Assembly: GCA_017429835.1 (NCBI GenBank)
Contig: JAFROD010000004.1
Location: 1 to 64,000 of the forward strand
Length of the DNA stretch: 64,000 nucleotides
Reading direction: 5' to 3'
Source: Oscillospiraceae bacterium
Lineage (GTDB): Bacteria; Bacillota; Clostridia; Oscillospirales; Oscillospiraceae
In this document: positions 52,638 through 61,232 of the stretch, piece after piece
Numbering within the stretch: position 1 is the first letter of the stretch
Layout of the letters: each line of letters begins with the position of its first letter
Program-made: the position numbers and the translations under genes
The notes under the pieces: generated by a model
Seen by the model: the letters and a program-made list of their open reading frames with translations, nothing else
Told to the model about the DNA's origin: nothing
Database searches by the model: none

Positions 52638-54017
52638 ATGACGGATAAACATACGAAAATGGAAAATCTTGCCCGGGAGCTGAACGAAAAGGACAGCTTC
52701 AACGGGGCGTGGCTCTACGCCGAACAGGGCAAAATCGTCAGTAAGGGAGCGCTCGGCTTCCGCGATCCGGAGGGCAAGCTGCCGATCACGGAGGACACGA
52801 TCTTCCAGCTGGCTTCGGTCAGCAAGACGTTCACCGCGGCGGCCGTCATGCTGACGGTGCGCGAGGGCGGGCTGCGGCTTGACGACGAGATCACGACGTA
52901 CTTCCCGGAGCTGACCGCGTATGCGGGCGTGACGGTCCGGCACCTGCTGAATCATACGAGCGGCATTCCCGACTATTTTGACGACGCGGATTGGTTCATC
53001 AACATCTGGAAGGAAGAAAAGCGCGTCCCCGGCAACGACGAGATCCTGCGTTTCCTGCTGGAGACCAAGGCGAAGCCGTACTTCGCCCCGGGCGAGGGTC
53101 TGCACTATTCCAACACCGGCTACAATCTGCTGGCGCTGCTGGTAGAGCGACGCTCCGGTATGCCCTACGAGGACTTCCTGCAGCAGAAGATTTTTGCGCC
53201 TGCCGGCATGACCGCCACCCGCTGCTGCCATATCCGCCGGGACGGCGTTCCGTTTGAAAACTACGCGCAGGCGACGGTGTTCGAGGACGGCAAATGGGTC
53301 GCCGACGTGGACTCCGACGAGGACGGCGACGTGGTCGCCTTCGACGGGCTGAACGGCGACGACTACGTGTTCACCAATCTCTTCGATATGCTCCGCTGGG
53401 ATCGGGCGCTGCGCGAGGGCAAGGTGCTGACAGCGGAAGAGCAAAAGCTCGCATACACCCCCGGGAAGCTCAACAGCGGCGAGGACGCCGTTTACGACGC
53501 GGACGACGGCCTGGGCTACGGCCTCGGCTGGGCGGTCGGCAGCGACGAAGAGCTCGGGCGCGTCGTCAGCCACAGCGGCGGCATGCCGGGCGTCGCGACC
53601 TGGTTTGAGCGCTTCCTTGACGCGGACCGGGTGCTTGTGATCCTCAGCAACCGCGACTACCGGGACGTCCGCGCGTATTTGGGCTATTGGGACGGCATGG
53701 AAGCGATCGTAAGGGACGAGGAGCCGGAGCCCATCGTCTGCATCGAGGATATCGCCGTCAAAGACCCCGATAAGTCGAACTGGGAGAGCATCTGCGGCAA
53801 GTACGAGCATCCCGAGGACGCCGATTTCATCGTCGACGAGGTCTGGATGGAGGACGGCGAGCTGCACGCGAGAGCCTTCGACGAGGACGGCGACGAAATG
53901 AAGTTCCGGCTCTATCCCCTCGGGGAAAACGAGTTCGGACGCAAGGGCGGCATGCTCAAGCTGACCTTCGGCGACGGCTGCGTGAAGTTCGACGACTATA
54001 CCTGCAGGAAGCTGTAA
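52638..54017 (+). CDS. Serine hydrolase, class C beta-lactamase/penicillin-binding fold
   Basis: This 459-residue cytoplasmic-looking protein (no signal peptide) has the beta-lactamase fold: SVSK at residues 60-63 (the Ser-x-x-Lys motif), YSN at 157-159, and HSGG at 312-315 in place of the KTG box. These are the motifs of class C-like esterases and D-aminopeptidases. A C-terminal acidic beta domain (about 370-459) follows. A role as esterase or peptidase is more likely than antibiotic resistance. TAGGAGAATTATT precedes the ATG. Two hairpins upstream may control it. Confidence 0.85.
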   Translation: MTDKHTKMENLARELNEKDSFNGAWLYAEQGKIVSKGALGFRDPEGKLPITEDTIFQLASVSKTFTAAAVMLTVREGGLRLDDEITTYFPELTAYAGVTVRHLLNHTSGIPDYFDDADWFINIWKEEKRVPGNDEILRFLLETKAKPYFAPGEGLHYSNTGYNLLALLVERRSGMPYEDFLQQKIFAPAGMTATRCCHIRRDGVPFENYAQATVFEDGKWVADVDSDEDGDVVAFDGLNGDDYVFTNLFDMLRWDRALREGKVLTAEEQKLAYTPGKLNSGEDAVYDADDGLGYGLGWAVGSDEELGRVVSHSGGMPGVATWFERFLDADRVLVILSNRDYRDVRAYLGYWDGMEAIVRDEEPEPIVCIEDIAVKDPDKSNWESICGKYEHPEDADFIVDEVWMEDGELHARAFDEDGDEMKFRLYPLGENEFGRKGGMLKLTFGDGCVKFDDYTCRKL

Positions 54018-54111
54018 ACCGCAGAGCTGAAGGATGAGGTGGAAAGGCCTCCCCTCAAAGGGGAAGGCGTTGGCTGTACGGGAAAAACGAATTACGATTT
54101 TGGAGGATACT

Positions 54112-55635
54112 ATGAATATAAAATTAGTTCCGGTCAACGACGAGAACCGCGCGGCGGTGCTGGCGCTTTCCGTGCGCGAGGATCAGCCCTTCGTCGCGCC
54201 GAATGACGTTTCGCTGCGGCAGGCGGCGGAAACGAATGAAGAGCACCCCGGCGTCGCGCGTCCGTTCGCGATCTATGCGGACGACCGGCTCGTCGGCTTC
54301 TGCATGTTCGTCTTTGCGCCGGAAGCGGAAGATCCGGACGACCGCTACTGGCTCTGGCGCTTCATGATCGACAAAAACGAGCAGGATAAAGGCTGCGGGC
54401 AGGCGGCGCTGGCGGAGATCATCCGCTATTTCAAGGACAACGGCGCGGACCGGCTCTTCCTGTCCACCGAGCCGGAGAACGAGCGGGGTCTGCACATCTA
54501 TCACAAGGCAGGCTTCCGCGAGACCGGCGTCATTTCCGACGGCGAGGCCGTCCTGATGCGGATGCTCAAAGGCCGCAACAGGATCGTCAGGGATTTTTAC
54601 GGCGTCGACGTGGACAAGGTCATGCGGATCAGGGGCAAAACGGGCTACGGCGTGAGCGTCGCGGCCCTTGACAGCGACGGCGATTTCAACACCTACTGCG
54701 CCGGCAGCGGCCGCTTCGGGCAGGACTTCCCGGTGAACCCGGATATGCTGTTCCAGGCGGGCTCCGTCAGCAAGCCCATGTTCGCGCTGACGCTGCTGCG
54801 CTACGTGGACAAGGGACTCCTTGACCTGGACGCGGACATCTCCGGCGTCGTGCCGGAATTCGTCAGAAAAGGCCCCGTGACCTTCTCCGCGCTGCTTTCC
54901 CACACGGCGGGCTATAACCTGCACGGCTTCCCCGGCTACCGCGCCGATCACGCGCCGCTCTCGCTCGAGGACGTGCTGAACGGCAAGGGCGTCACGCCGA
55001 AGCTCCGCAGAATCCGCCCCTACGGCAGGCAGTACATGTACTCCGGCGGCGGCATCACGCTCGCCGAGCTGGCGTTCACGCGGCTCACGGGGACGACGCT
55101 GCGCGAGGCGTTCCAAAAGGAGGTCGCCGAGCCGCTGGGTCTGAAGCGCACCGGCTTTTTCCAGCCGCTGGACGAGGAATTGGTCGCAAACGCGGCGTTC
55201 GGCGGCAGGCTCGGGCGCAAAGAGGACCCCGCCCACGGCTATCACTATTATCCCGAGCACGCGGCGGCGGGTCTGTGGACGACGCCCACGGAGCTGGTCA
55301 AGGTCGGCCTTGCCCTTTCCAGGAGCTACCGCAAGGGCGGCTTCCTCAAAAAGAAGACCGCGCGGCGCATGCTGACGCCGGTGCAGGACTACTACGGCCT
55401 TTGCATGATGCGCATCAACGCGAAAACGCTCGGGAAAGAAACGGCGGCGAAATTCGGCGGCGGGGACGTCGGCTATCACGACGGTGAAAATTGGGGATTC
55501 CTGACGGAATGGATCATTTCCCTGAAAGAAGACCTGTGCGTCGCCTCTATGGTCAACCGCTCCGACGACGCGGCCTGCAAGGCGCACTTTGACCTCGCCT
55601 GCGAGCTGTTCAAAAACCTGAAAGAAGACGAATAG
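54112..55635 (+). CDS. Fusion of GNAT acetyltransferase and serine hydrolase (beta-lactamase fold)
   Basis: This is a 507-residue two-domain protein. Residues about 1-155 are a GNAT domain (RYWLWRFMIDKNEQDKGCGQ with the acetyl-CoA loop, then LFLSTEPENERGLHIYHKAG). Residues about 170-507 are a beta-lactamase-fold hydrolase with SVSK at 218-221, LLSHTAGYNLHGFPG, YMYSGGG in place of YSN, and GYHDGENWGF near the end. No signal peptide is present, so both act in the cytoplasm. The start at 54112 has GGAGG six bases upstream. The intervening 54018-54111 has a GGATGAGGTGG and CCTCCCCT...AGGGGAAGG repeat remnant. The substrate is unknown. Confidence 0.85.
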   Translation: MNIKLVPVNDENRAAVLALSVREDQPFVAPNDVSLRQAAETNEEHPGVARPFAIYADDRLVGFCMFVFAPEAEDPDDRYWLWRFMIDKNEQDKGCGQAALAEIIRYFKDNGADRLFLSTEPENERGLHIYHKAGFRETGVISDGEAVLMRMLKGRNRIVRDFYGVDVDKVMRIRGKTGYGVSVAALDSDGDFNTYCAGSGRFGQDFPVNPDMLFQAGSVSKPMFALTLLRYVDKGLLDLDADISGVVPEFVRKGPVTFSALLSHTAGYNLHGFPGYRADHAPLSLEDVLNGKGVTPKLRRIRPYGRQYMYSGGGITLAELAFTRLTGTTLREAFQKEVAEPLGLKRTGFFQPLDEELVANAAFGGRLGRKEDPAHGYHYYPEHAAAGLWTTPTELVKVGLALSRSYRKGGFLKKKTARRMLTPVQDYYGLCMMRINAKTLGKETAAKFGGGDVGYHDGENWGFLTEWIISLKEDLCVASMVNRSDDAACKAHFDLACELFKNLKEDE

Positions 55636-55707
55636 AATACGAGCTGGAGAAACGAACCTGACGGAAACGCCCCCCGCGGGGGATTCCCGATTGAAACAGC
55701 GTTCTGC

Positions 55708-55736
55708 TTGACAACCGGGAGGAAGAATGCTATAGT
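55708..55736 (+). promoter_or_regulatory. Sigma-A-type promoter for lipoprotein gene
   Basis: TTGACA (55708-55713), 17 bases, TATAGT (55731-55736), a near-consensus promoter 30 bases before the lipoprotein start. Confidence 0.8.
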
Positions 55737-55766
55737 AGGATAACCTGTTTTTGGAGGGAGGTGTAA

Positions 55767-56129
55767 ATGATGAAGAAGACTGCCAGATGGATTTCGATCG
55801 CTTTGATCGCAGTCCTCGTGCTGAGCGTGTTTGCTGCGTGCGGCGGTGAGAAGAAGCCGGGCGACATCCTGGAAGGCACGTGGAAGACGGAGGTCGACGA
55901 GACCAACGGCACCTGGACCTGGACGTTCGACGGCGCAGGCAAGTGCACGCTTTCCTGTGAGGAAACCGGCATTAACATGGAAGGAACCTATCAGCTGGAC
56001 GAAGAAGCCAAGACGTTGACCGCCAAAATGGACGTATGGGATAGCGAGAAGGTTTTTGCCTACACGCTGGCCGACACCACGCTTGACCTCGAGGAGACGT
56101 ATACGAGCTATCATCTTACGAAGCAATAA
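55767..56129 (+). CDS. Small lipoprotein (lipocalin-like DUF5640 type)
   Basis: This 120-residue secreted lipoprotein has signal sequence KKTARWISIALIAVLVLSVF and lipobox FAAC (Cys about 28). The mature part is a small beta protein beginning DILEGTWKTEVDETNGTWTW, the pattern of lipocalin-like DUF5640 domains common in Clostridia. No enzymatic motif is seen. GGAGGGAGG precedes two consecutive ATGs, either of which may be used. It has its own promoter and is closed by a bidirectional terminator. Confidence 0.78.
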   Translation: MMKKTARWISIALIAVLVLSVFAACGGEKKPGDILEGTWKTEVDETNGTWTWTFDGAGKCTLSCEETGINMEGTYQLDEEAKTLTAKMDVWDSEKVFAYTLADTTLDLEETYTSYHLTKQ

Positions 56130-56156
56130 GCGTTTCTCCCGGTGCATTACGTACGA

Positions 56157-56191
56157 AAAACCCCTGCAGGAAACTCCTGCAGGGGTTTTTG
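56157..56191. terminator. Bidirectional intrinsic terminator between convergent genes
   Basis: ACCCCTGCAGGA (56161-56172), loop AAC, TCCTGCAGGGGT (56176-56187), with A-run before and T-run after. It closes both the lipoprotein gene on the plus strand and the one on the minus strand. Confidence 0.92.
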
Positions 56192-56195
56192 CCGC

Positions 56196-56669
56196 TCAAT
56201 CGGCGTTGAGTTCAAAGACGACGGAAAAGGAGCCGTCGTCGAAGAACAGCAGCGGGATCCGCTCCGGCGTCACCGTGTTGACGCCGGATTGCGCGCTCTT
56301 TCCGTCCTCCGCCGCGAGCCCCAGCTCGATCACGGCAGACTGTCCGTCCACCGTGAGCTTCAGCTCGTGCGCGGCGTCGTAGCGGATCGGCACGCTGCCG
56401 TTCGGGGGCAGCTCGCCGCTGAGGAAGACGTACGTTCCCGCGTGCTCTCCCTCCGGCAGACCCGTCAGCTCCGCCAGATCCGCGTCGAAGTCGATCACGA
56501 CGCTTTCCCCGTCGCCGGAAAAGGTCATCGTTCCGTGCGCCGAGGCGAAGACCCCCGCATGGGCGGCAGGGGGCGGCGTCTCCGGCTCATAGGGGACGTT
56601 TTCGTGGACGCATGCGCAGAGACTCAGACACAGCAGCGCAGCAAAAAGTAATACGATTGTTTTTTTCAT
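56196..56669 (-). CDS. Hypothetical lipoprotein
   Basis: This 157-residue protein has an N-terminal lipoprotein signal: KKTIVLLFAALLCLSLCAC, with the lipidated cysteine about residue 20. The mature part is Pro-rich at first, then beta-rich (GTMTFSGDGESVVIDFDADL, then ELKLTVDGQSAVIELGL). No family is recognised. It is expressed divergently from the phosphatase gene from a promoter with -35 at 56749-56754 and -10 at 56726-56731. GGAGGATCGCC precedes the ATG. Confidence 0.7.
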   Translation of the reverse strand: MKKTIVLLFAALLCLSLCACVHENVPYEPETPPPAAHAGVFASAHGTMTFSGDGESVVIDFDADLAELTGLPEGEHAGTYVFLSGELPPNGSVPIRYDAAHELKLTVDGQSAVIELGLAAEDGKSAQSGVNTVTPERIPLLFFDDGSFSVVFELNAD

Positions 56670-56725
56670 GGCGATCCTCCGTCGTGACGATACGGTCGTG
56701 TTCCCGTCCGATTGTTTGTAAACTG

Positions 56726-56846
56726 ACTATAGCAAAAATCGCAATAAAATGCAATGCCCGGCGGCGGAAGCCGCAAAAAACGCGGGAAATCGGCTGCCGC
56801 AGAAGCGCAGATTGCGCTTGATATTGCCATTGGCGGCGGTTATAAT
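56726..56846. promoter_or_regulatory. Divergent promoters
   Basis: Leftward: TTGCAT (56749-56754), 17 bases, TATAGT (56726-56731), for the lipoprotein. Rightward: TTGATA (56818-56823), 17 bases, TATAAT (56841-56846), for the phosphatase. No shared operator is evident between them. Confidence 0.75.
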
Positions 56847-56895
56847 AAAGGCAGAGAAAGTTGAACGGGAGAAAATACACAAAGGAGCCGTTACC

Positions 56896-58257
56896 ATGGG
56901 AAACGCCTATCAATTCTTTTCCAGTCTGATCGGCACGCTGGCGGTCATTCTGCTGGTGTCCGCCTACGCCGGCAGCACGCAGATTCTGAAACGGTATCTC
57001 GGCAAGGACAAGGAAAAAAGCTGGAAACTGATCCTCCTTGCGGGCGTATTCGGAGGACTGTTCGGCATTTACGGAAACATATCCGGCTTTGAGCTGAACG
57101 GCGCGGTGATCTCCGTGCGCGATATCGGGCCGATGCTCTCCGGCTTTATCGGCGGGCCGATCAGCGGTCTGCTCGCCGGCGTGATCGCGGGCGTCCATCG
57201 GCTGACGATGGGCGGCACTACCGCGGTCGCGTGCGTCGTGGCGACGACGGTGATCGGTCTGGCGTGCGGCGTTCTTTCCGACTGCTGCCCCAACGTTTTA
57301 AAGAAATTCTACTGGGTGCTGCTGATCGGCGCAGGCATGGAGGTCTTCCATCTGTGCGTCGTGCTGCTCCTCGTGAAGCCGTTTGAAACCGCGTTCGACA
57401 TCGTCAAGCAGATCGCGCTGCCCTTCGTCACGGTCAACGCGGTCGGCATCATGTCGATGATGGGCATTATTCACTTCTTTGAAAAGCAGCAGGCGCTGGC
57501 GCAGGAGCGCGAACGTCTGAAATCGGAGCTGGAGGTGGCGAGCGTCATTCAGCACTCGCTGCTGCCGACGCTGAACGAGCGGTATCCGGGCAGACCGGAG
57601 ATCGCGGTCGGCGCGTCCATGCAGGCGGCAAAGCAGGTCGGCGGCGATTTTTACGACGTATTTTTCGTTTCGCAGGACAAGCTCGCCTTCGTGATCGGCG
57701 ACGTCTCCGGCAAGGGCGTCCCCGCCGCGCTGTTTATGGCAAGCTCCAAAACGATCCTGCAAAACTGCCTGCGCGACAATCCGGACCCCGCCGAGGCGTT
57801 TTCCATTGCGAACAACGTGCTGTGCGACAAGAACGAGGCGGAGATGTTCGTCACGGTCTGGGCGGGCATTCTGGACTTGAAGGACGGGACGCTGACCTGC
57901 GCCAGCGCGGGACATAATCCGCCCGTCCTCCTGCACGGCGGGACGGCGGAATTCCTGAAGGCGAGAAACGGCTTCGTGCTTGGCGGCATGGAGGACGTGA
58001 AGTATCGGGAAGCGACCTTCCGTCTGGAGAAGGGCGACGCGCTTTTCCTCTATACCGACGGCGTGACCGAGGCGGCGACTGCCGAAAACGAGCTCTACGG
58101 CGACGAGCGGCTGCTTGCCTGCCTGCACGACTGCGCGGACGCCGCGCCGAAGGAAGTCCTGGAAACGGTCAAAGCCTCGCTGGACGCCTTTGTGCTCGAA
58201 GCGGAGCAGTTCGACGACATCACGATGCTGTGCTTGCGGCTCACGCGGGACGCGTGA
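56896..58257 (+). CDS. LytS-type sensor fused to SpoIIE/RsbU-type PP2C phosphatase
   Basis: This is a 453-residue membrane phosphatase. The N-terminal half (about 10-195) has five to six helices and resembles the 5TMR-LYT sensor domain (GIYGNISGFELNGAVISVRD, GGPISGLLAGVIAGVHR). A coiled coil (EKQQALAQERERLKSELEVA) leads to the phosphatase domain with QVGGDFYDVFF, VIGDVSGKGVPAAL, SAGHNPP and EQFDDITMLCL, all metal-binding signatures. It would dephosphorylate an anti-anti-sigma protein, but none is adjacent. The start at 56896 follows AAAGGAG; the longer frame from 56749 begins upstream of the promoter. Confidence 0.88.
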   Translation: MGNAYQFFSSLIGTLAVILLVSAYAGSTQILKRYLGKDKEKSWKLILLAGVFGGLFGIYGNISGFELNGAVISVRDIGPMLSGFIGGPISGLLAGVIAGVHRLTMGGTTAVACVVATTVIGLACGVLSDCCPNVLKKFYWVLLIGAGMEVFHLCVVLLLVKPFETAFDIVKQIALPFVTVNAVGIMSMMGIIHFFEKQQALAQERERLKSELEVASVIQHSLLPTLNERYPGRPEIAVGASMQAAKQVGGDFYDVFFVSQDKLAFVIGDVSGKGVPAALFMASSKTILQNCLRDNPDPAEAFSIANNVLCDKNEAEMFVTVWAGILDLKDGTLTCASAGHNPPVLLHGGTAEFLKARNGFVLGGMEDVKYREATFRLEKGDALFLYTDGVTEAATAENELYGDERLLACLHDCADAAPKEVLETVKASLDAFVLEAEQFDDITMLCLRLTRDA

Positions 58258-58339
58258 ATTGTAACGAAGCTTGCCTGCGGCAAGTGAAGCAGCTGCGCAA
58301 AAGGGAAAGATAGAAACCGCGAAAAAGGAGAAACAGAGC

Positions 58340-59332
58340 ATGAAACAGAGACTTTTGATCAGAAGAATCCTTCTGCTCCTGCTGGCGCTGGCGGTCGCGC
58401 TGTCGCTGTTCGGCTGCGCGGGAAACAAAAAGCCCGCGCACAGCGCAAAGCACGACGACGAAACGGAACGCAGCGAAAGGCACGGCGACGAAACGGAGCG
58501 CACTGCTGCGACCGAGGACGAAACGGCGCGCGATAAAAAAACCGAAGGCGGCGCGGACTGGTTTTCGGAGCGCGGCGGGGAAGGCACGTGGAGCTACAGC
58601 CTGCGGATCGAGGAGACTTTCGAGGAATATACCACCGACGGCGGTGCGGTGCTCGCAACGGGCTCCTTCGAGCGGCCCGTGCTGGAGCTGATCAACGACG
58701 ACGGCGCAACGGAAGGCACGCCGCCGGCGGAGCTGCAGCGCGTCTGCAACAGCTTCAACGACTTCTTTGATACCATCTACTCCATCCCGGAGGACGACGA
58801 ACGCTATGCCTACTGCACCGTCGCGGGGCTCGGCAAGGCGGCGGAGGAATGGTATAACGCGATGGACGCGGACGCCCACGAGTATTTTTACGCCTATTTC
58901 TATAACATCGAGGTGCCGGTCTCGCGCCTGGAAGGAGATCTCGTCGAGATCGAGCTGATGACCAGCGTCTACTGCGGCGGCGCGCACGGCGGCAGTGGGA
59001 AGGCCGGATATCATTTCGACCTGAAAACGGGCGAGTTCTTCACGCTTGCCGACCTCACGGACGATATGGCGGGGCTCGGCGGCACGCTCGCGGACGAGAT
59101 CCTGCGGATCATCGCCGAAAGCGGCGAGGCGGACTACTATTTCAGCGGATATGAGGACACTGTCCGGAATTACGGGAATTACAACTTCTCGCTCGGCAGC
59201 TCTGCGCTGACCGTGATCTTCGGCGAGTACGAGATCGGTCCCTACGCCATGGGGATCCAGACCTTTGCGGTATCCTACGACGTGATCGCGCCCTTCCTGA
59301 ACGCGAGAGGCGAACGCCTGCTCGGTCAGTGA
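58340..59332 (+). CDS. Lipoprotein with RsiV-like DUF3298 domain
   Basis: This 330-residue lipoprotein has basic N-terminal KQRLLIRRI, helix LLLLLALAVALSLF and lipobox LFGC (Cys about 26). A highly charged repetitive linker (DDETERSERHGDETERTAATEDE) reaches to about residue 75. The C-terminal domain has YCGGAHGGSGKAGYHFDLKT and TVIFGEYEIGPYAMGIQTF, the pattern of DUF3298 as in RsiV-like lysozyme-binding proteins, which also have the A-H-G/P motif. Function is unknown; no sigma factor is nearby. AAAAAGGAG precedes the ATG. Confidence 0.75.
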   Translation: MKQRLLIRRILLLLLALAVALSLFGCAGNKKPAHSAKHDDETERSERHGDETERTAATEDETARDKKTEGGADWFSERGGEGTWSYSLRIEETFEEYTTDGGAVLATGSFERPVLELINDDGATEGTPPAELQRVCNSFNDFFDTIYSIPEDDERYAYCTVAGLGKAAEEWYNAMDADAHEYFYAYFYNIEVPVSRLEGDLVEIELMTSVYCGGAHGGSGKAGYHFDLKTGEFFTLADLTDDMAGLGGTLADEILRIIAESGEADYYFSGYEDTVRNYGNYNFSLGSSALTVIFGEYEIGPYAMGIQTFAVSYDVIAPFLNARGERLLGQ

Positions 59333-59350
59333 CGCCGCGACGAAAGGACG

Positions 59351-59806
59351 ATGAACATGACCGACTATCCGCTGATGATCCGGCAAATGGAAGCACTGGC
59401 GGAGATTTCCGCAGACCGGATCGCCGTCATGGCGAATGTGTCCGCGCTGCTGTATCACGCCATGGAGAACGTCAACTGGGCGGGCTTCTACCTTGTGAAG
59501 GACGGCGCGCTGCTGCTCGGCCCGTTTCAGGGCAAGGTCGCCTGCGTGAAGATCGAAAAGGGCAGGGGCGTGTGCGGGACGGCATGGGCGCAGGATCGCG
59601 TGCAGGTCGTGGACGACGTGCACGCCTTCCCGGGGCATATCGCGTGCGACAGCGCGTCAAATTCTGAGATCGTTCTGCCGATTCACCGTGACGGCGCGGT
59701 GATCGCGGTGCTGGACATCGACAGTCCCGTTCCCGCGCGCTTTTCCAAAGCCGACGTCGAGGGACTGATAAATCTGGCGGCGGCGCTGGAAAAGATTATC
59801 GAATGA
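59351..59806 (+). CDS. Free methionine-(R)-sulfoxide reductase (GAF domain)
   Basis: This 151-residue GAF-domain enzyme reduces free methionine-R-sulfoxide using thioredoxin. Landmarks are NVNWAGFYL, GPFQGKVACVKIEKGRGVCG with two of the three redox cysteines, and HIACDSASNSEIVLPI with the third, in the spacing of fRMsr (MsrC). Protein length matches. It starts 18 bases after the lipoprotein gene; two Met codons at the start (MNMTDY) make 59351 or 59357 possible. It is probably co-transcribed with the next genes. Confidence 0.92.
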   Translation: MNMTDYPLMIRQMEALAEISADRIAVMANVSALLYHAMENVNWAGFYLVKDGALLLGPFQGKVACVKIEKGRGVCGTAWAQDRVQVVDDVHAFPGHIACDSASNSEIVLPIHRDGAVIAVLDIDSPVPARFSKADVEGLINLAAALEKIIE

Positions 59807-59821
59807 AACAGGGAAGAAAAT

Positions 59822-60442
59822 ATGAAGACGATTTTTGACACCTTGAATTTGCCGCGCTTTCGGGAGTGCCCTGCGCTGTTCCTCGGAAAGAAGGATCTTT
59901 CCATACTGCAAGCGTGGATCGACGGCTATATGGACGCTTGCGACGATGCGGAAGAGAAAAAACGCATCGAAACGCCGAACGGGCTTCCGATTTCGCTGCT
60001 GCGCGATTATATTGCCTGCATGGAACAAACGGAAAGCACCGGCGGGATCGACCATATCCTGCGGAAGGCAGCCGACGGGCAGGAGGATCAGGCGTGGGGA
60101 AAATTCTTTGCGTATCTGGACGCGTTTGAAGCCCTGCGCGTGCAGAACGTGCAGACGATACAGATCACTGAGGCGATGGCGCGGTATGCGGAAGAGAACA
60201 AGCCCGTTTACACGATGAACGCAGAAGGGAAATGGGAACCGTTTCCTTTTCGGGGACTGGTGTTTCGGAAAGCCATGCTAAACGAAGAACTCTGCCGGAT
60301 CACACAGGAACATCCCAGTGAAAGTCAAGATCAGCCGTTTTTCGGGAGCGTCTCCGTTATGACGCAAAAAGACGTTGACGAACAATTGGAGAGGTACTTC
60401 GGCGAGGTCAACTGGGAAACGGAAGGCAAGAGGGACGCATGA
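59822..60442 (+). CDS. Hypothetical protein
   Basis: This is a 206-residue, largely helical cytoplasmic protein with no family I recognise. Visible segments include LPRFRECPALFLGKKDLSIL, PNGLPISLLRDYIACMEQTE and VMTQKDVDEQLERYFGEV near the end. No signal, membrane helix or nucleotide-binding motif is seen. It overlaps the ybaK-like gene by four bases (ATGA), implying translational coupling. GGGAAGAAAAT precedes the ATG. Confidence 0.6.
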   Translation: MKTIFDTLNLPRFRECPALFLGKKDLSILQAWIDGYMDACDDAEEKKRIETPNGLPISLLRDYIACMEQTESTGGIDHILRKAADGQEDQAWGKFFAYLDAFEALRVQNVQTIQITEAMARYAEENKPVYTMNAEGKWEPFPFRGLVFRKAMLNEELCRITQEHPSESQDQPFFGSVSVMTQKDVDEQLERYFGEVNWETEGKRDA

Positions 60443-60918
60443 AACAGGAAAAAACAAACGCCATGCGGCAGTTAGACCGGAAGAAGCTGCCGTACAACGT
60501 GCAAAGTTATGCGGGCGGCGCGCTCAGCGGGACGGAGGTCGCGCGGGCGCTCGGGCAGGACGAAGCCTGCGTGTTCAAGACGCTCGTGACGGTCGGACGG
60601 TCGGGCGGGCATTACGTGTTTCTGGTGCCGGTCGCGCGGGAGCTCGATCTCAGAAAGGCGGCTGCCGCCGTCGGGGAGAAGTCCGTCGCCATGCTCCCGC
60701 AGAAGGAGCTGCTGCCGCTGACCGGCTACGTCCACGGCGGGTGCAGCCCGATCGGAATGAAAAAGCAGTTTCCGACCGTGATCGACGCGACCGCCCGGGA
60801 CTGCGAGCATGTGTTTTTCAGCGCGGGAAAAATCGGTCTGCAGATCGAGACCGCTCCGCAGAGCCTGGCCGCGCTCGTCCCGCTGCGGTATGTGGATTTG
60901 GCGGACGGCGGACAGTGA
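60439..60918 (+). CDS. ybaK: YbaK/EbsC-type Cys-tRNA(Pro) deacylase
   Basis: This 159-residue YbaK-fold protein clears cysteine mischarged on tRNA-Pro. The catalytic lysine lies in CVFKTLVT (about residue 47), with LPQKELLPLTGYVHGGCSPIGM the substrate pocket and SAGKIGLQIETAP the closing strand. Length and pattern match YbaK rather than the longer ProRS-inserted domain. The ATG overlaps the preceding stop. The final DLADGGQ is followed by repeat DNA. Confidence 0.93.
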   Translation: MKQEKTNAMRQLDRKKLPYNVQSYAGGALSGTEVARALGQDEACVFKTLVTVGRSGGHYVFLVPVARELDLRKAAAAVGEKSVAMLPQKELLPLTGYVHGGCSPIGMKKQFPTVIDATARDCEHVFFSAGKIGLQIETAPQSLAALVPLRYVDLADGGQ

Positions 60919-60923
60919 ACGGA

Positions 60924-61173
60924 TAATGCGGAATGCGGGATCGGGAATTGTCCGTTTTCCCGTGTCATTGCGAGGCTGACGAAGTCAGCCGTGGCAATCC
61001 GTCCGTCGCCGGCTTGGGTCTTTCACCGTGCGACGATGAAGCGTCCATGGAAAGAGCGCGCCTTTACTTCCCTCTGGGAGGGAGAGAGCAAAATCGAAAG
61101 TACAGATCAGCACGGAAGGGGTTTATCCTCTCCCTCAATCTCGCTATCGCTCGACAGTTCCCCCGGAGAGGGG
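60924..61173. repeat. Composite repeats between ybaK and the RCC1 gene
   Basis: It begins with GGATAATGCGGAATGCGGG, then GTGTCATTGCGAGGCTGACGAAGTCAGCCGTGGCAATCC (about 60962-61000), a complete inverted repeat with a CTGAC/GTCAG core. At 61067-61173 lies a CCCTCTGGGAGGGAGAGAGC...CTCTCCCTCAAT...GGAGAGGGG module related to those at 7087 and 20227. There is no coding capacity. Confidence 0.7.
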
Positions 61174-61181
61174 ATCAAAAA

Positions 61182-61213
61182 CAGCCGCGCAGGGAAGATT
61201 CCCTGCGCGGCTG
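61182..61213 (-). terminator. Intrinsic terminator after the RCC1 gene
   Basis: A 15-bp perfect inverted repeat (61182-61196 with 61199-61213) is followed leftward by TTTTTG. It terminates the minus-strand operon ending at 61233. Confidence 0.85.
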
Positions 61214-61232
61214 TTTCAACATATCCAATTCG

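Noticed and set aside
52638..55635. Antibiotic-resistance beta-lactamases
   Set aside because: Both proteins lack signal peptides and have HSGG/HDG in place of KTG; they fit the wider class C serine hydrolase group, and no resistance context is seen.
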